This document shows positions 33,563 to 43,237 of a stretch of 49,817 nucleotides of DNA, in pieces. This stretch comes from Desulfobacteraceae bacterium. Its GTDB lineage: Bacteria; Desulfobacterota; Desulfobacteria; Desulfobacterales; UBA5852. Each line of letters opens with the position of its first letter. Position 1 is the first letter of the stretch. The position numbers were made by a program, and so were the translations under genes. The notes below the pieces were generated by a model. That model saw only the letters and a list, made by a program, of their open reading frames with translations, was not told where the DNA came from and did not search any database. The stretch spans positions 1 through 49,817 of the forward strand of contig JABZFP010000010.1 in assembly GCA_014237395.1 (NCBI GenBank). Direction: 5' to 3'.

Positions 33563-35014
33563 ATGATGGATAAAACACCGCAGATTCTGATCATCGACGA
33601 CGACCCCCAGGTGTGCGAGACCATGTTGAGCATGGTGCATCGGATGCAATACGAAGGCGTGTGCGCGCAGACCCTCAGCGACGGTCGGCAGCAATTACAG
33701 CGGGGTGACTTCGATGTTGTTTTCCTCGATGTCCGGCTGCCGGACGGCGATGGCATCGAGGCCCTGCCAGTCATCAAGCGCGCCCCGTCCCGGCCGGAAG
33801 TCATCATCCTGACGGGCAAGGGGGATCCGGACGGCGCGGAACTGGCCATCCAGGGCGGGGTCTGGGATTACCTGGTCAAACCGTCGCCGGTCAAAAACAC
33901 CAAACTGAGCCTGCAGCGGGCCCTGGCCTACCGCCAGGAGAAACAGTCCCGCCATGACCTGGAAGTTCTCAATACGCGCGATATCATCGGGGACAGCCCG
34001 GGTATTAAAGCCTGTTTCGAACGGGTAACCCAGGCATCCCGCACGGATTTCAATGTGTTGATTACCGGCGAGACCGGCACCGGCAAAGAACTGTTTGCCC
34101 GGACGATCCACAAGAACAGCCCGCGTGCGGCCCGCGCTTTTGTGGTCGTGGACTGTGCCGCGCTGTCCGATAATCTCCTGGAAAGTATTCTTTTCGGCCA
34201 CCGCAAGGGGGCTTTTACAGGCGCGGACCAGGACCGCCCCGGTCTGGTTCGCCAGGCCCACCAGGGGACGCTTTTTCTGGATGAGATCGGCGAACTGCCG
34301 CTCAACTCCCAGAAAGCCTTCCTGCGCGTGCTGCAGGAGAAAAAATTTCGTCCGGTGGGGGCAAGTCAGGAAGAACCGAGTGATTTTCGCCTGATCGCCG
34401 CGACGCACCGCGATCTGTCGCAAATGGTGAAAGCCGGCCAATTCCGTGAAGACCTGTTTTATCGCCTGAAGACCGTCACCCTGGATTTGCCGCCCCTGCG
34501 CGACCGACGGGAAGATCTGCAGCCCCTGACCATGAACTACCTTGCCCGGTTATCGGAGAAGGACCGCTTGGCGGCCAAAGCGGTTGACCCGGAATTTTTC
34601 CAAATTTTGGAGGGGTACAACTGGCCGGGCAATGTGCGGGAGCTCTTTCACACGCTGGAGCAGGCGGTCGTGGCGTCGGGTGTCAACCGGATGCTTTTCC
34701 CGATGCACCTTTCCAAGGACATTCGGATTCAGGTGGCCCGCATGAAAGTTGAGCGGTCGCCGGCCGGTTCGATCGAGAACCTGCATCAAGAGGGCGTCGG
34801 CGCCTCACCGATCTCACCCGAAACGATGGCTTCCCAGTGGCTGCTGGACCCGAACTTTCCCTCCCTGAAAACCTTCCGGCATCAAATGGAGAAAGTCTAC
34901 CTGGAGGCCGTCGTTCATCAGCTGCGCGGCGATATCCCGGAAATCGTGCGCCGCACCGGTCTTTCGCGGTCTCACCTTTACGCCATGCTGAAAAAACACA
35001 ACATTCCGCTGTAA
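33563..35014 (+). CDS. NtrC-type sigma-54 response regulator
   Basis: A 483-residue regulator with a receiver domain (ILIIDDDPQVCETM at the start, phospho-acceptor D in VVFLDVRLPDGDG, about residue 55). An AAA+ domain follows with GETGTGKE, HRKGAFTGADQD and GTLFLDEIGELP, and a C-terminal HTH in EIVRRTGLSRSHLYAMLKKH. It is encoded 2 bp after the hybrid kinase, its likely phosphodonor. The TRAP operon downstream has a -24/-12 promoter and three palindromic repeats, so this protein is the obvious activator of that operon, as DctD is of dctA in other bacteria. Confidence 0.93.
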   Translation: MMDKTPQILIIDDDPQVCETMLSMVHRMQYEGVCAQTLSDGRQQLQRGDFDVVFLDVRLPDGDGIEALPVIKRAPSRPEVIILTGKGDPDGAELAIQGGVWDYLVKPSPVKNTKLSLQRALAYRQEKQSRHDLEVLNTRDIIGDSPGIKACFERVTQASRTDFNVLITGETGTGKELFARTIHKNSPRAARAFVVVDCAALSDNLLESILFGHRKGAFTGADQDRPGLVRQAHQGTLFLDEIGELPLNSQKAFLRVLQEKKFRPVGASQEEPSDFRLIAATHRDLSQMVKAGQFREDLFYRLKTVTLDLPPLRDRREDLQPLTMNYLARLSEKDRLAAKAVDPEFFQILEGYNWPGNVRELFHTLEQAVVASGVNRMLFPMHLSKDIRIQVARMKVERSPAGSIENLHQEGVGASPISPETMASQWLLDPNFPSLKTFRHQMEKVYLEAVVHQLRGDIPEIVRRTGLSRSHLYAMLKKHNIPL

Positions 35015-35068
35015 CGAGAGTGAATTGTTTCCGCGGTGTCGAATGCCACGTTTCACCCCACCCGCCCA

Positions 35069-35276
35069 TCTGAAAAATCAGAATTCCCCGCTTTTGTCCG
35101 AATTTTCAGAAAAATATTCAAAGCATTGATATTTAATGTAAAAACAAAATAATCGCCTCGACAAATGTGAAGACGCCGCCATCCGGATGGCATCCGGGTC
35201 GTACTGCCTGCCGTCCTGTTACGGCGTCTCACGGCTGTTGGGGAAGGGGTTGCCCATTGCGGTCTGATTTTTCGGA
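35069..35276. promoter_or_regulatory. Three palindromic TCYGA-N4-TCRGA sites (likely response regulator binding sites)
   Basis: TCTGAAAAATCAGA at 35069-35082, TCCGAATTTTCAGA at 35097-35110 and TCTGATTTTTCGGA at 35263-35276 share a 14-bp palindromic pattern. They lie 90-300 bp before the sigma-54 promoter at 35364, as expected for NtrC-type upstream sites. The rest of 35015-35432 holds no gene. Confidence 0.7.
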
Positions 35277-35363
35277 TTCACGCCTCCCTGCCGAAACACG
35301 TCTCGTCCGGGTCTAAATTTTTAACCCCTAGTAATAAAACACAATTCGTATCAAAACGGGCCG

Positions 35364-35379
35364 TGGCACGCTTGTTGAT
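35364..35379 (+). promoter_or_regulatory. Sigma-54 promoter of the TRAP operon
   Basis: TGGCACGCTTGTTGAT has a perfect -24 box; the -12 box is TTGAT. It precedes the first small gene of the TRAP operon (35433) by about 55 bp. Confidence 0.65.
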
Positions 35380-35432
35380 ATGCATCCCTCGGTAACCGAT
35401 GCCGCTGTCGGTATTTGGCGATGGGAGAAAAA

Positions 35433-35642
35433 ATGCTGGCGTTTCCGATGATCGACAATCCGAACCCATACGAGCTGGCGGCTGCCAGACGGTATGGCGT
35501 GCCGCTGGCAATTCGGCGGTCCGGGCAAAATCTGAAGGGCTATGCCTGGTTCGGAACCCTTTATGTCGTCGAGGACCCGCATGAAACCAACGACGGTGCG
35601 CCGGCGTTGCCGACGGGCGCCGTCCACTATCAACCCAACTAG
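35433..35642 (+). CDS. Hypothetical 69-residue leader gene of the TRAP operon
   Basis: MLAFPMIDNPNPYELAAARR opens a small soluble protein that ends PALPTGAVHYQPN. GGGAGA lies 5 nt before ATG 35433, better than the in-frame ATG at 35421. It lies between the sigma-54 promoter and the binding-protein gene (12 bp gap), so it is transcribed first. No family or function is recognised. Confidence 0.6.
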   Translation: MLAFPMIDNPNPYELAAARRYGVPLAIRRSGQNLKGYAWFGTLYVVEDPHETNDGAPALPTGAVHYQPN

Positions 35643-35654
35643 CGAGGGAGAAAC

Positions 35655-36809
35655 ATGAAACGAATTTTTACACTTGCCCTATGCCTTTTTCTGGTTTTGG
35701 CGTTTACCGCGTCGTTTGCTTCAGCCGCTGAAAAGCGCGGCAAATTCGGTACCGACCCGCGCCATGACGTGGCCAAACGTGTCAAATTCAAACCATCGGA
35801 AGAAAAGATCAAATGGAAGATGGTCATGCCCTGGTCCAAGGGATTGCTGTTTTACGACATTGCCGTTCATTTCTGCGACAGCGTGCGATTGGCGTCGGCC
35901 GGCCGGCTGGACATCAAACCGTTTTCCGCCGGCGAACTGGTTCCCGCCATGCAAACCTTTGACTCCGTCAGCCAGGGATCGGCGCAAGCCGGCCATGATT
36001 GGGCCGGATACTGGAAAGGCAAGAATGAAGCCTTTGTGCCGTTGGCGGACATTCCCTTTGGTTTGGACCCCGAAGGCTACAATATCTGGCTGTACGAAAA
36101 GGGGGGCCTTGAGTTGGCGCAGGAACTCTATGGTCGCTATAACCTGACGGCGCTGCCCTGTGGGCAGACCGGCCAGGATATGGGCCTTTTCTCCAACAAA
36201 CGCGCCACCAAGATGGAAGATTTCAAGGGCCTGCGGGTACGGACGGTGGGCTGGTACATGGACATCCTCAATGAACTGGGCGCCTCGGTCAGCCCGCTGC
36301 CGGGCGGCGAGGTCTACCTTGCACTGGAGCGCGGTGTCCTGGACGCGGCCGAATTTTCCGCACCGGCCATGAGCTATCCCATGGGATTCGATGAAATCAC
36401 CAAGTACGTCATCGAGCCGGGCGTCCACCAGCCGGCCAGCCAATGCTATGTCTTCTTCAACACGGATGCCTACAACAAGCTCCCCGAAGATCTGAAGTGG
36501 ATTATCGACCTCTGTGCCAAGGAAACCCAGCTGTGGTCCATCAATTGGATCAATTCCCTCAATGCCGAAGCCATCAACCGTCTCTCCAAGAGTGTCGAAA
36601 TCGTGCAGATGGACAAAGAGACCCTGATTGAATTCCGCAAGACCGCCAAGAGCTACGTCGATCAACTGAAAACCAAATATCCGGATGTCAAGAAGATCGT
36701 CGAATCCCAGGAGAAATTCGTGGAAGAATTCTCGGTCTGGCGCGGGGCCCGCGGTGGTGTGTCGCCCTGGCCTTACGAAGACTATATTTCCGGAAAAATC
36801 TATGAATAA
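35655..36809 (+). CDS. dctP: TRAP transporter periplasmic solute-binding protein (DctP family)
   Basis: A 384-residue periplasmic binding protein with a Sec signal (LALCLFLVLAFTASFASAAE). Landmarks of the DctP family include FDSVSQGSAQAGHDWAGYW, LFSNKRATKMEDFKGLRVRT and LPGGEVYLALERGVLDAAEF, the last being the typical E-x-Y-x-A-L-x-x-G-x-x-D-A block near the ligand arginine (VRT). It captures an organic acid-type solute for the DctQM permease. The ligand is not predictable from sequence; the length and motif order resemble TakP/mannitol-type binders. The leader is preceded by AGGGAG at 35644. Confidence 0.93.
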   Translation: MKRIFTLALCLFLVLAFTASFASAAEKRGKFGTDPRHDVAKRVKFKPSEEKIKWKMVMPWSKGLLFYDIAVHFCDSVRLASAGRLDIKPFSAGELVPAMQTFDSVSQGSAQAGHDWAGYWKGKNEAFVPLADIPFGLDPEGYNIWLYEKGGLELAQELYGRYNLTALPCGQTGQDMGLFSNKRATKMEDFKGLRVRTVGWYMDILNELGASVSPLPGGEVYLALERGVLDAAEFSAPAMSYPMGFDEITKYVIEPGVHQPASQCYVFFNTDAYNKLPEDLKWIIDLCAKETQLWSINWINSLNAEAINRLSKSVEIVQMDKETLIEFRKTAKSYVDQLKTKYPDVKKIVESQEKFVEEFSVWRGARGGVSPWPYEDYISGKIYE

Positions 36810-36881
36810 CGGGCGATCGGTTCCGCCCGGCCGTTCGGAAGCGCGTTCCGTGTGCCGGGCACCCGAATCCGTTTGATCATG

Positions 36882-36911
36882 AAAGCCGGGGAGAAGTTCT
36901 CCCCGGCTTTG
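36882..36911 (+). other. Strong stem-loop between dctP and dctQ
   Basis: AAAGCCGGGGAGAA and TTCTCCCCGGCTTT form a long perfect hairpin without a T-run. Such intercistronic stems commonly protect the upstream binding-protein mRNA, giving more DctP than permease. Confidence 0.75.
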
Positions 36912-36945
36912 TGCCGCGCATCCATGCGGCGATAAGGATGATAAA

Positions 36946-37452
36946 ATGTTTACAAAGATAGCCAACGCAATCGACTGGTACAGCCACAAGCAGGGCGAAG
37001 TCACCTCGCTGCTGGCGCTACCGCTTTTGGTGGTCGTGCTCTACGAGGTCTTCATGCGTTACGCGTTCAATGCCCCCACCGTTTGGGGGTTTGAGTTGAC
37101 GACGTTTATCTACGGCATCCACTACATGTTCGGCCTGTCCTATACCGATGCCACCGGGGGGCATGTGAAGGTCGATATCTTCTCGGCCCGGGCCTCCCGC
37201 AAGACCCAGGCCTTTCTCAATATTTTCTCGACCCTGGTGCTGTTTCTGCCGGTGATGACCTGTCTCACCATCTGGTCCATCAAATTCGCCCACACCTCCG
37301 TCATCGGCCGGGAACTCAACTCCACCAGCTGGGCACCGATGATCTGGCCGGTCAAGATCATCATGGCGTTCACCCTGCTGGTCCTGCTGCTGCAGGGCAT
37401 ATCCAACTTGATTCGCGAATTCCAGATATGGCGCGGAAAAGCGGAAAGCTGA
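36946..37452 (+). CDS. dctQ: TRAP transporter small permease (DctQ)
   Basis: A 168-residue protein with four membrane segments, including SLLALPLLVVVLYEVFMRYA, FIYGIHYMFGLSYTDATGGH, LNIFSTLVLFLPVMTCL and IIMAFTLLVLLLQGISNLI. The motif Y-x-F-x-x-P-x-x-W-x-x-E (YAFNAPTVWGFE) is characteristic of DctQ. It works with DctM as the membrane part of the transporter. It follows dctP after a hairpin and precedes dctM by 24 bp. Confidence 0.93.
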   Translation: MFTKIANAIDWYSHKQGEVTSLLALPLLVVVLYEVFMRYAFNAPTVWGFELTTFIYGIHYMFGLSYTDATGGHVKVDIFSARASRKTQAFLNIFSTLVLFLPVMTCLTIWSIKFAHTSVIGRELNSTSWAPMIWPVKIIMAFTLLVLLLQGISNLIREFQIWRGKAES

Positions 37453-37476
37453 CGAGGGAAGGACAAGGTAATCCAA

Positions 37477-38820
37477 ATGAGTCCTGAATTTTTAACGGTG
37501 GCCATGTTCGCCACCCTGATTGTTGCGATCTGCCTGGGGCATCCCCTGGCCTATACGTTGGCCGCTGTGGCGGCGTTGTTCGGATTGCTCGACAACGGCT
37601 TCAACATTCCGGCCTTGTTCGATATGTTTGCCAACAATACCTGGGGCCTGATGAACAATTATGTCCTGGTGGCGATCCCGCTGTTTATCCTGATGGCCCA
37701 GCTTTTGGACCGCTCCAAGGTGGCGGACCAGCTTTTCGAAGCGCTCTATGTGGTTCTGGGCGGTCTCAAAGGGGGGCTCGGCCTGGCGGTGGTCGTGGTG
37801 TGTACGGTGTTTGCCGCCACCACCGGCATCATCGGCGCATCGGTGGTCGCCATGGGCCTGCTGGCCACCCCGGCGTTGCTGAAGAAAGGCTACCAGAAGG
37901 AACTGACCAGCGGGATTATCTGTGCCGCGGGCACCTTGGGTATCCTGATTCCTCCCAGCATCATGATGGTTGTCTACGGGGGGTTGACCGGCCTCAAGGA
38001 AACCTCGGTGGGCAATCTTTTCGCCGGTTCGATATTCCCCGGATTGCTTCTGGCCGGCCTGTATTTTCTCTACATCCTGGTTCGCTGTCAGATCCAGCCC
38101 GAGCTTGGACCTCCCATTTCAAAAGAAGAGGCGGGTCGCTGGAGTGCCGCCCAGAAATGGGCCATGACCCTGAAATCCATGATACCGCCGCTAGCGTTGA
38201 TCCTGGCCGTCATGGGGACCATCCTGGCCGGGGTGGCGACCCCGACGGAAGCCGCGGGTATGGGGGCGGCAGGCGCTGCGGTCCTGGCCATTTTCAACCG
38301 CAAGTTCACCTGGACCGTGATCAAGGAATCCTGCTTCGCCACGCTGAAGACGACCTCCATGGTCATGATGCTCTTTATCGGTGGGAAATTTTTCAGCACG
38401 GTCTTCCTGAGCATGGGGGGCGGTGATGTCGTGGCGGATGTCCTGGTGGGAAGCGGCCTGAACCGGTGGGTGGCCCTCTTCATCATGATGGCGATCGTTT
38501 TTCTCATGGGGATGTTTATCGACTGGGCGGCCATCCTGTTGGTCACCGTGCCGATTTTTATGCCGATCGCCATGGAACTGGATTTCAACCCGCTGTGGTT
38601 TTCACTGCTGATGTGCGTCAATTTGCAGACGTCGTTCTTGACGCCGCCGTTTGGCTATGCCCTGTTTTACTTCAAGGGCGTCGCCCCCGAAGGCTACACC
38701 ATGATGCATATTTACCGGGGTATTCTGCCGTTTGTGCTATTGCAGCTGGTCGGGTTGATGCTGATCGCATTGTTTCCCGCCATTGTGACCTGGCTGCCGG
38801 CCATCTTCTTTTCCTCATGA
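37477..38820 (+). CDS. dctM: TRAP transporter large permease (DctM)
   Basis: A 447-residue membrane protein with about 12 hydrophobic segments. ICLGHPLAYTLAAVAALFGL opens it, and PAIG-like SVVAMGLLATPALLKKGY, IICAAGTLGILIPPSIMMVV and GATTPTEAA-like GVATPTEAAGMGAAGAAVL are standard DctM blocks. It carries the ion-coupled solute translocation path. It closes the TRAP operon, which ends at the large terminator at 38926. Confidence 0.95.
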   Translation: MSPEFLTVAMFATLIVAICLGHPLAYTLAAVAALFGLLDNGFNIPALFDMFANNTWGLMNNYVLVAIPLFILMAQLLDRSKVADQLFEALYVVLGGLKGGLGLAVVVVCTVFAATTGIIGASVVAMGLLATPALLKKGYQKELTSGIICAAGTLGILIPPSIMMVVYGGLTGLKETSVGNLFAGSIFPGLLLAGLYFLYILVRCQIQPELGPPISKEEAGRWSAAQKWAMTLKSMIPPLALILAVMGTILAGVATPTEAAGMGAAGAAVLAIFNRKFTWTVIKESCFATLKTTSMVMMLFIGGKFFSTVFLSMGGGDVVADVLVGSGLNRWVALFIMMAIVFLMGMFIDWAAILLVTVPIFMPIAMELDFNPLWFSLLMCVNLQTSFLTPPFGYALFYFKGVAPEGYTMMHIYRGILPFVLLQLVGLMLIALFPAIVTWLPAIFFSS

Positions 38821-38925
38821 TGCACAGGGGCTCTATCCCGTCGTCCGGAAAAGAACGTGCAAAAGGCCCGGAAGCATAATGGGGCCTTCCGGCCACCGGT
38901 TGTCTTCGCAAGGTGTGAAGACGCT

Positions 38926-39000
38926 TGATAACGAGCGGGCGCTTGATGTGTGCTACCGAAAACCAAGACCCGTGCCTTGCCCGCTCGTTATCATTTTTTT
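38926..39000 (+). terminator. Long-loop rho-independent terminator after the TRAP operon
   Basis: TGATAACGAGCGGGC (38926-38940) and GCCCGCTCGTTATCA (38979-38993) are exact 15-bp inverted repeats, followed by seven T. The 38-nt loop is unusually long. No supported gene lies in 38821-39319. Confidence 0.75.
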
Positions 39001-39319
39001 CTGGACGGCGCCGTGCCCGGCAAGTTTGATTGCTCCAGTGACCATCTGCCATCGGCACCCACCGGCATTCCTCCAACGCAAACACCATAGGACGTTGCCC
39101 TTCCGTCGGATATCATTGATGACCCGATAGGTGGATCGGCACACGACCCTCATCGCCCTTCGATCAACAGAGGCCATTTTGGCCAAACAGCGCCGCCGCC
39201 TGATTTTACCGATAAGGCCGGTTGCCTTTTTGGGCAATTGAATCTAAATTACCCCTTTTATGTTACGATCGTCATATCATGTGTCCATTTATCGATTGTT
39301 TCCGGATGGGAATTGACCA

Positions 39320-40741
39320 ATGATTGTGCCTGTTATTCTAGCCGGCGGTGCGGGAACCCGATTATGGCCGCTCTCGCGGCAACTGCATCCCAAGCAGGTC
39401 TTGCCGATCACGGGGCAGGCGACCATGATTCAGGAGACGTTGGGGCGCCTCGAGGGGCTGGACGGCCTGGCGCCGCCTATCGTGATCTGCAATGAGAGCC
39501 ATCGTTTCATGATCGCCGAACAATTGCGTGAAAAGGGGATTCAGCCCGGCGCCATCATCCTGGAGCCTGTGGGTAAAAATACGGCCCCGGCCATTGCGGT
39601 GGCGGCCCTGCAAGCCTCCCGTCAGGACCAGGATCCGATCCTGCTGGTTCTGCCGGCCGACCATCATATCGGACGGCCGGACCGATTCCGCCGTGGGGTT
39701 GCGGAGGGACAGACGCTGGCCGAGGCCGGTCGTCTGGTGACCTTCGGCATCGTACCGACACGCCCCGAGACTGGCTATGGCTATATCAAACAGGGCGCGC
39801 CTCTAACATCGGTATCCGCAGAAAACCGGGCTTGCGCAATCGAGGCCTTTGTGGAGAAACCGGATCGCACCACGGCCGAGGGGTATCTGGCCTCCGGGGC
39901 CTACCTCTGGAACAGCGGGATGTTTCTTTTCCCCTCATCGGTGCTGTTGGCGGAAATGAAACGTCTGGTGCCGGAGATGGTCTCCGCCTGTGAAAAAGCG
40001 CTGTCGGCCGGCCGGGTGGATCTGGATTTCTTCCGCCTGGAGAGGGCGGCCTTCGAGGCCTGCCCCGCCGATTCCATCGACTATGCCGTGATGGAGAAGA
40101 CCGCCCTGGGCGCCATGCTGCCTCTGGACGCCGAATGGAGCGATCTGGGATCCTGGGAGGCCCTGTGGGAGGCCGGCGCCAAAGATGCCGATGCCAATGT
40201 CGCGCGGGGCGACACCCTGCTGCATGACGTGACCCGCTCGGTGGTGCATGCCGGTCATCGCCTGGTGGCGGCCGTCGGCGTGGACCAGCACATCATCGTT
40301 GAGACGGCGGATGCGGTCTTTGTCTGCCCCCGTGCCCGGGCTCAGGATGTCAAGCACCTGGTGACCCGCTTGAAACAGCAACAGCGACCGGAAACCGAGC
40401 GGCACCGCAAGGTTTATCGGCCTTGGGGCACGGTCGACAGCATTGTGTCTTCCGAGCGCTTTCAGGTCAAACGCCTGATCGTAAGGCCGGAAGCGCGCAT
40501 CAGCCGCCAGCAGCACAACCACCGGGCGGAGCACTGGATCGTGGTCAAAGGCACGGCGCTGGTCCAGCGGGGAGAAGAGGAATTCACCCTGCGGGAAGAC
40601 GCCTCCACCTATATCCCCATCGGGATGCCGCATCGCCTGACCAATCCGGGGAAGATTCCATTGGAAATTATCGAGGTTCGCACCGGCAGCTATCTCGAAG
40701 AAGACGACATCGCCCGTTTCGAAGACGATTATGGGCGCTGA
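39320..40741 (+). CDS. manC: Mannose-1-phosphate guanylyltransferase / mannose-6-phosphate isomerase
   Basis: A 473-residue bifunctional enzyme. The N-terminal nucleotidyltransferase has PVILAGGAGTRLWPLSRQLH (GTP-binding signature) and AFVEKPDR, with EWSDLGSWEAL later. The C-terminal cupin (about 350-473) has VYRPWGTVDS and RQQHNHRAEHWIVVKGTALV, the metal-binding isomerase part. It makes GDP-mannose in the cytoplasm from mannose-6-phosphate. It is followed by gmd and fcl, giving a complete route to GDP-L-fucose for surface polysaccharide. Confidence 0.95.
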   Translation: MIVPVILAGGAGTRLWPLSRQLHPKQVLPITGQATMIQETLGRLEGLDGLAPPIVICNESHRFMIAEQLREKGIQPGAIILEPVGKNTAPAIAVAALQASRQDQDPILLVLPADHHIGRPDRFRRGVAEGQTLAEAGRLVTFGIVPTRPETGYGYIKQGAPLTSVSAENRACAIEAFVEKPDRTTAEGYLASGAYLWNSGMFLFPSSVLLAEMKRLVPEMVSACEKALSAGRVDLDFFRLERAAFEACPADSIDYAVMEKTALGAMLPLDAEWSDLGSWEALWEAGAKDADANVARGDTLLHDVTRSVVHAGHRLVAAVGVDQHIIVETADAVFVCPRARAQDVKHLVTRLKQQQRPETERHRKVYRPWGTVDSIVSSERFQVKRLIVRPEARISRQQHNHRAEHWIVVKGTALVQRGEEEFTLREDASTYIPIGMPHRLTNPGKIPLEIIEVRTGSYLEEDDIARFEDDYGR

Positions 40742-40817
40742 TACGCTTGCGGGCCGGCGGCGGATGATCACGCCGGGCACACAGAACATCTTTTTTTAAA
40801 AGGAGTTGGTTGAACTT

Positions 40818-41933
40818 ATGAAGAAAGCACTGATTACCGGCATTACCGGCCAGGACGGCGCCTACTTGGCGGAATTGCTGTTATCCAAGGGATATGAAGT
40901 GCATGGCATCAAGCGCCGGTCCTCCAGCTTCAATACCGGGCGCGTCGACCATCTTTATAAAGACCCCCACGAAGCGGATGTCCGGTTCTCGATGCATTAT
41001 GGGGATTTGACCGACGCCACCAATCTCATTCGCATCATCCAGGAAACCCGGCCGGACGAGATCTACAATCTGGCGGCCCAAAGCCATGTCATGGTCTCTT
41101 TTGAAACCCCGGAGTACACCGCCAATTCCGATGCCCTGGGGACCTTGCGCATTCTGGAAGCGATTCGTATCCTGGGGCTGGAGCAGTCGGTGCGCTTCTA
41201 CCAGGCGTCCACCAGCGAGATGTACGGCAAGGTGCGGGAAACGCCGCAGACCGAGACGACGCCGTTCTACCCCCGCAGCCCCTATGGCGCCGCCAAAGTC
41301 TACGCTTACTGGATTACCGTCAACTACCGCGAGGCTTACAACATGTTTGCCTGCAACGGGATTCTGTTCAACCACGAATCGCCGATTCGCGGGGAGACCT
41401 TTGTCACCCGCAAGGTAACGCGGGCCGTGGCGCGCATGCATCTGGGGCTGCAGAGCTGCCTCTACCTGGGGAATCTTGAATCCCGGCGGGACTGGGGGCA
41501 TGCCCGGGACTATGTCGAGGCCATGTGGCGCATGCTTCAGCAGGAGGTGCCCGATGATTTTGTCATTGCCACCGGCGAAGCCCATTCGGTAAGGGAGCTC
41601 GTGGTGGCGGCCTTTGCTGAAATCGGCGTCCGCCTGCGCTGGGAAGGCGAAGGCGTGGCCGAAAAAGGCATCGTCGACACCATCGAAGCCGACAGCAAGA
41701 CCGCCCTCCGGCCCGGCGACACGCTCGTCCGCATCGACCCCGGCTATTTTCGCCCCACCGAGGTGGATTATCTCCTGGGCGATCCCACGAAAGCGCGTGA
41801 AGTGCTGGGATGGACGCCCAAAGTATCTTTTGAAGACCTTGTGCGCACCATGGTGCAGGAAGATCTAAAAGAGGCTGACCGGGATCGCCTGTGTGACATC
41901 GCCGGGTTCCCGGTGACCCGGCACGTTGAATAA
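40818..41933 (+). CDS. gmd: GDP-mannose 4,6-dehydratase
   Basis: A 371-residue short-chain dehydrogenase. [20 protein letters not shown] holds the NADP-binding G-x-x-G-x-x-[45 protein letters not shown] and [12 protein letters not shown] (catalytic S/T, Y and K) are the standard Gmd blocks. It converts GDP-mannose to GDP-4-keto-6-deoxymannose. ATG 40818 is preferred; a TTG at 40806 touches the ribosome site AAAAGGAG and is unlikely. It lies 76 bp after manC and 26 bp before fcl. Confidence 0.95.
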   Translation: MKKALITGITGQDGAYLAELLLSKGYEVHGIKRRSSSFNTGRVDHLYKDPHEADVRFSMHYGDLTDATNLIRIIQETRPDEIYNLAAQSHVMVSFETPEYTANSDALGTLRILEAIRILGLEQSVRFYQASTSEMYGKVRETPQTETTPFYPRSPYGAAKVYAYWITVNYREAYNMFACNGILFNHESPIRGETFVTRKVTRAVARMHLGLQSCLYLGNLESRRDWGHARDYVEAMWRMLQQEVPDDFVIATGEAHSVRELVVAAFAEIGVRLRWEGEGVAEKGIVDTIEADSKTALRPGDTLVRIDPGYFRPTEVDYLLGDPTKAREVLGWTPKVSFEDLVRTMVQEDLKEADRDRLCDIAGFPVTRHVE

Positions 41934-41959
41934 CCTGAAGCGACAGGGGACTGCGGTCG

Positions 41960-43081
41960 ATGAACAAGGATATGGGCATTTACATTGCCGGCCATGGCGG
42001 CATGGTGGGATCCGCCATCCAGCGCTGCCTGCAGAAAGCGGGCTTTACCCGCATTATCACCCGCTCCCATGCCGCGCTGGACCTGACCGATCAGCGTGCT
42101 GTGCACGCTTTTTTTAAAGAAACCCCGGTGGATTATGTCGTGCTGGCCGCCGCCCGCGTCGGTGGTATCCATGCCAACAACGTCTTCCCGGCGGATTTCA
42201 TCTACCAGAACCTGATGATCCAGACCAATGTCATCCATGGCGCCTACCGGGCCGGGGTCCGGCAGCTTCTTTTTCTGGGCAGCTCCTGCATCTATCCCCA
42301 GATGGCCGCGCAGCCGATGCGGGAGGAAGCCTTGCTGGGGGGGCGTCTGGAGCCGACCAACGAGCCCTACGCCATCGCCAAGATCGCCGGCATCAAGATG
42401 TGCGAATCTTATAACCGCCAGTATGGGACGCACTATCGCTCGGTCATGCCCACCAATCTCTATGGCCCCAACGACAACTACGATCTGGAGACATCCCACG
42501 TCTTGCCGGCCCTGATCCGCAAATGCCATTTGGCGAAATTGGCGGAGCGCCGGGCCTGGGAGGCCATCGAAAAGGACGAACGCCGCTTTGGGAAAATCCC
42601 TGATGATCTGCGTGAGGCATTGGGCATTCCGCCGGCGGGTGCCCCAAACCACGGTTCGGCGTCCAAAGTCCCGAAGCTCGTGTTGTGGGGCACCGGGCAG
42701 CCCTATCGTGAATTTCTGCATGTGGATGACCTGGCGTCCGCCTGTCTTTTCATCATGCAGCAGCCGGATGCGGCCCTGGCGGAAGTCGGCCCGGTGGCAT
42801 CAGCGGACCCGACCGGTGACACCCCCTCCAGCCTGCGGCCGGAAACCTGTCTGTTGAACATTGGCACGGGCGAAGACCTCACTATCCGGCAGCTGGCCGA
42901 CCTGGTGAAGGATGTGGTGGGTTTCAAGGGCGATGTTGTCTGGGATACGTCACGGCCCGATGGTACGCCCAAAAAACAGCTCGATGTGTCACGCCTGCAC
43001 CGGCTGGGGTGGCGTCCGGCCCTATCGCTGCGGGACGGCATCGAAGCGACCTACCGCGACTATCGCCAGGCATTGGGATAG
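41960..43081 (+). CDS. fcl: GDP-L-fucose synthase
   Basis: A 373-residue epimerase-reductase. YIAGHGGMVGSAIQRCLQKA binds NADP, AAARVGGIHANNVFPADFIY, LGSSCIYPQMAAQPMREEAL and PYAIAKIAGIKMCESY (catalytic Y and K) are diagnostic. It reduces GDP-4-keto-6-deoxymannose to GDP-L-fucose. It is about 50 residues longer than the E. coli enzyme because of two insertions, near 195-235 (around EKDERRFGKIPDDLREALGI) and near 270-295 (ASADPTGDTPSSLRPET). It completes the sugar pathway begun by manC and gmd. Confidence 0.93.
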   Translation: MNKDMGIYIAGHGGMVGSAIQRCLQKAGFTRIITRSHAALDLTDQRAVHAFFKETPVDYVVLAAARVGGIHANNVFPADFIYQNLMIQTNVIHGAYRAGVRQLLFLGSSCIYPQMAAQPMREEALLGGRLEPTNEPYAIAKIAGIKMCESYNRQYGTHYRSVMPTNLYGPNDNYDLETSHVLPALIRKCHLAKLAERRAWEAIEKDERRFGKIPDDLREALGIPPAGAPNHGSASKVPKLVLWGTGQPYREFLHVDDLASACLFIMQQPDAALAEVGPVASADPTGDTPSSLRPETCLLNIGTGEDLTIRQLADLVKDVVGFKGDVVWDTSRPDGTPKKQLDVSRLHRLGWRPALSLRDGIEATYRDYRQALG

Positions 43082-43237
43082 GCGGGCCTGGAAGGCGGCT
43101 TTCTTCGCCTGGATTCTCCGGCCAAGCCGGAGCATTATCGGCCGGTCGTGCCGGTTTTCCCGACTGCAATGCGTGGTTTTTGCCTCGCCGCCAACTCTGG
43201 TAAAAAGATGCTTCACGAAGATCAAAAAGAAATAAGG

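Noticed and set aside
38953..39237. 94-residue basic ORF on the minus strand
   Set aside because: TTG start without ribosome site, runs into the terminator of the TRAP operon, and has no recognisable family.
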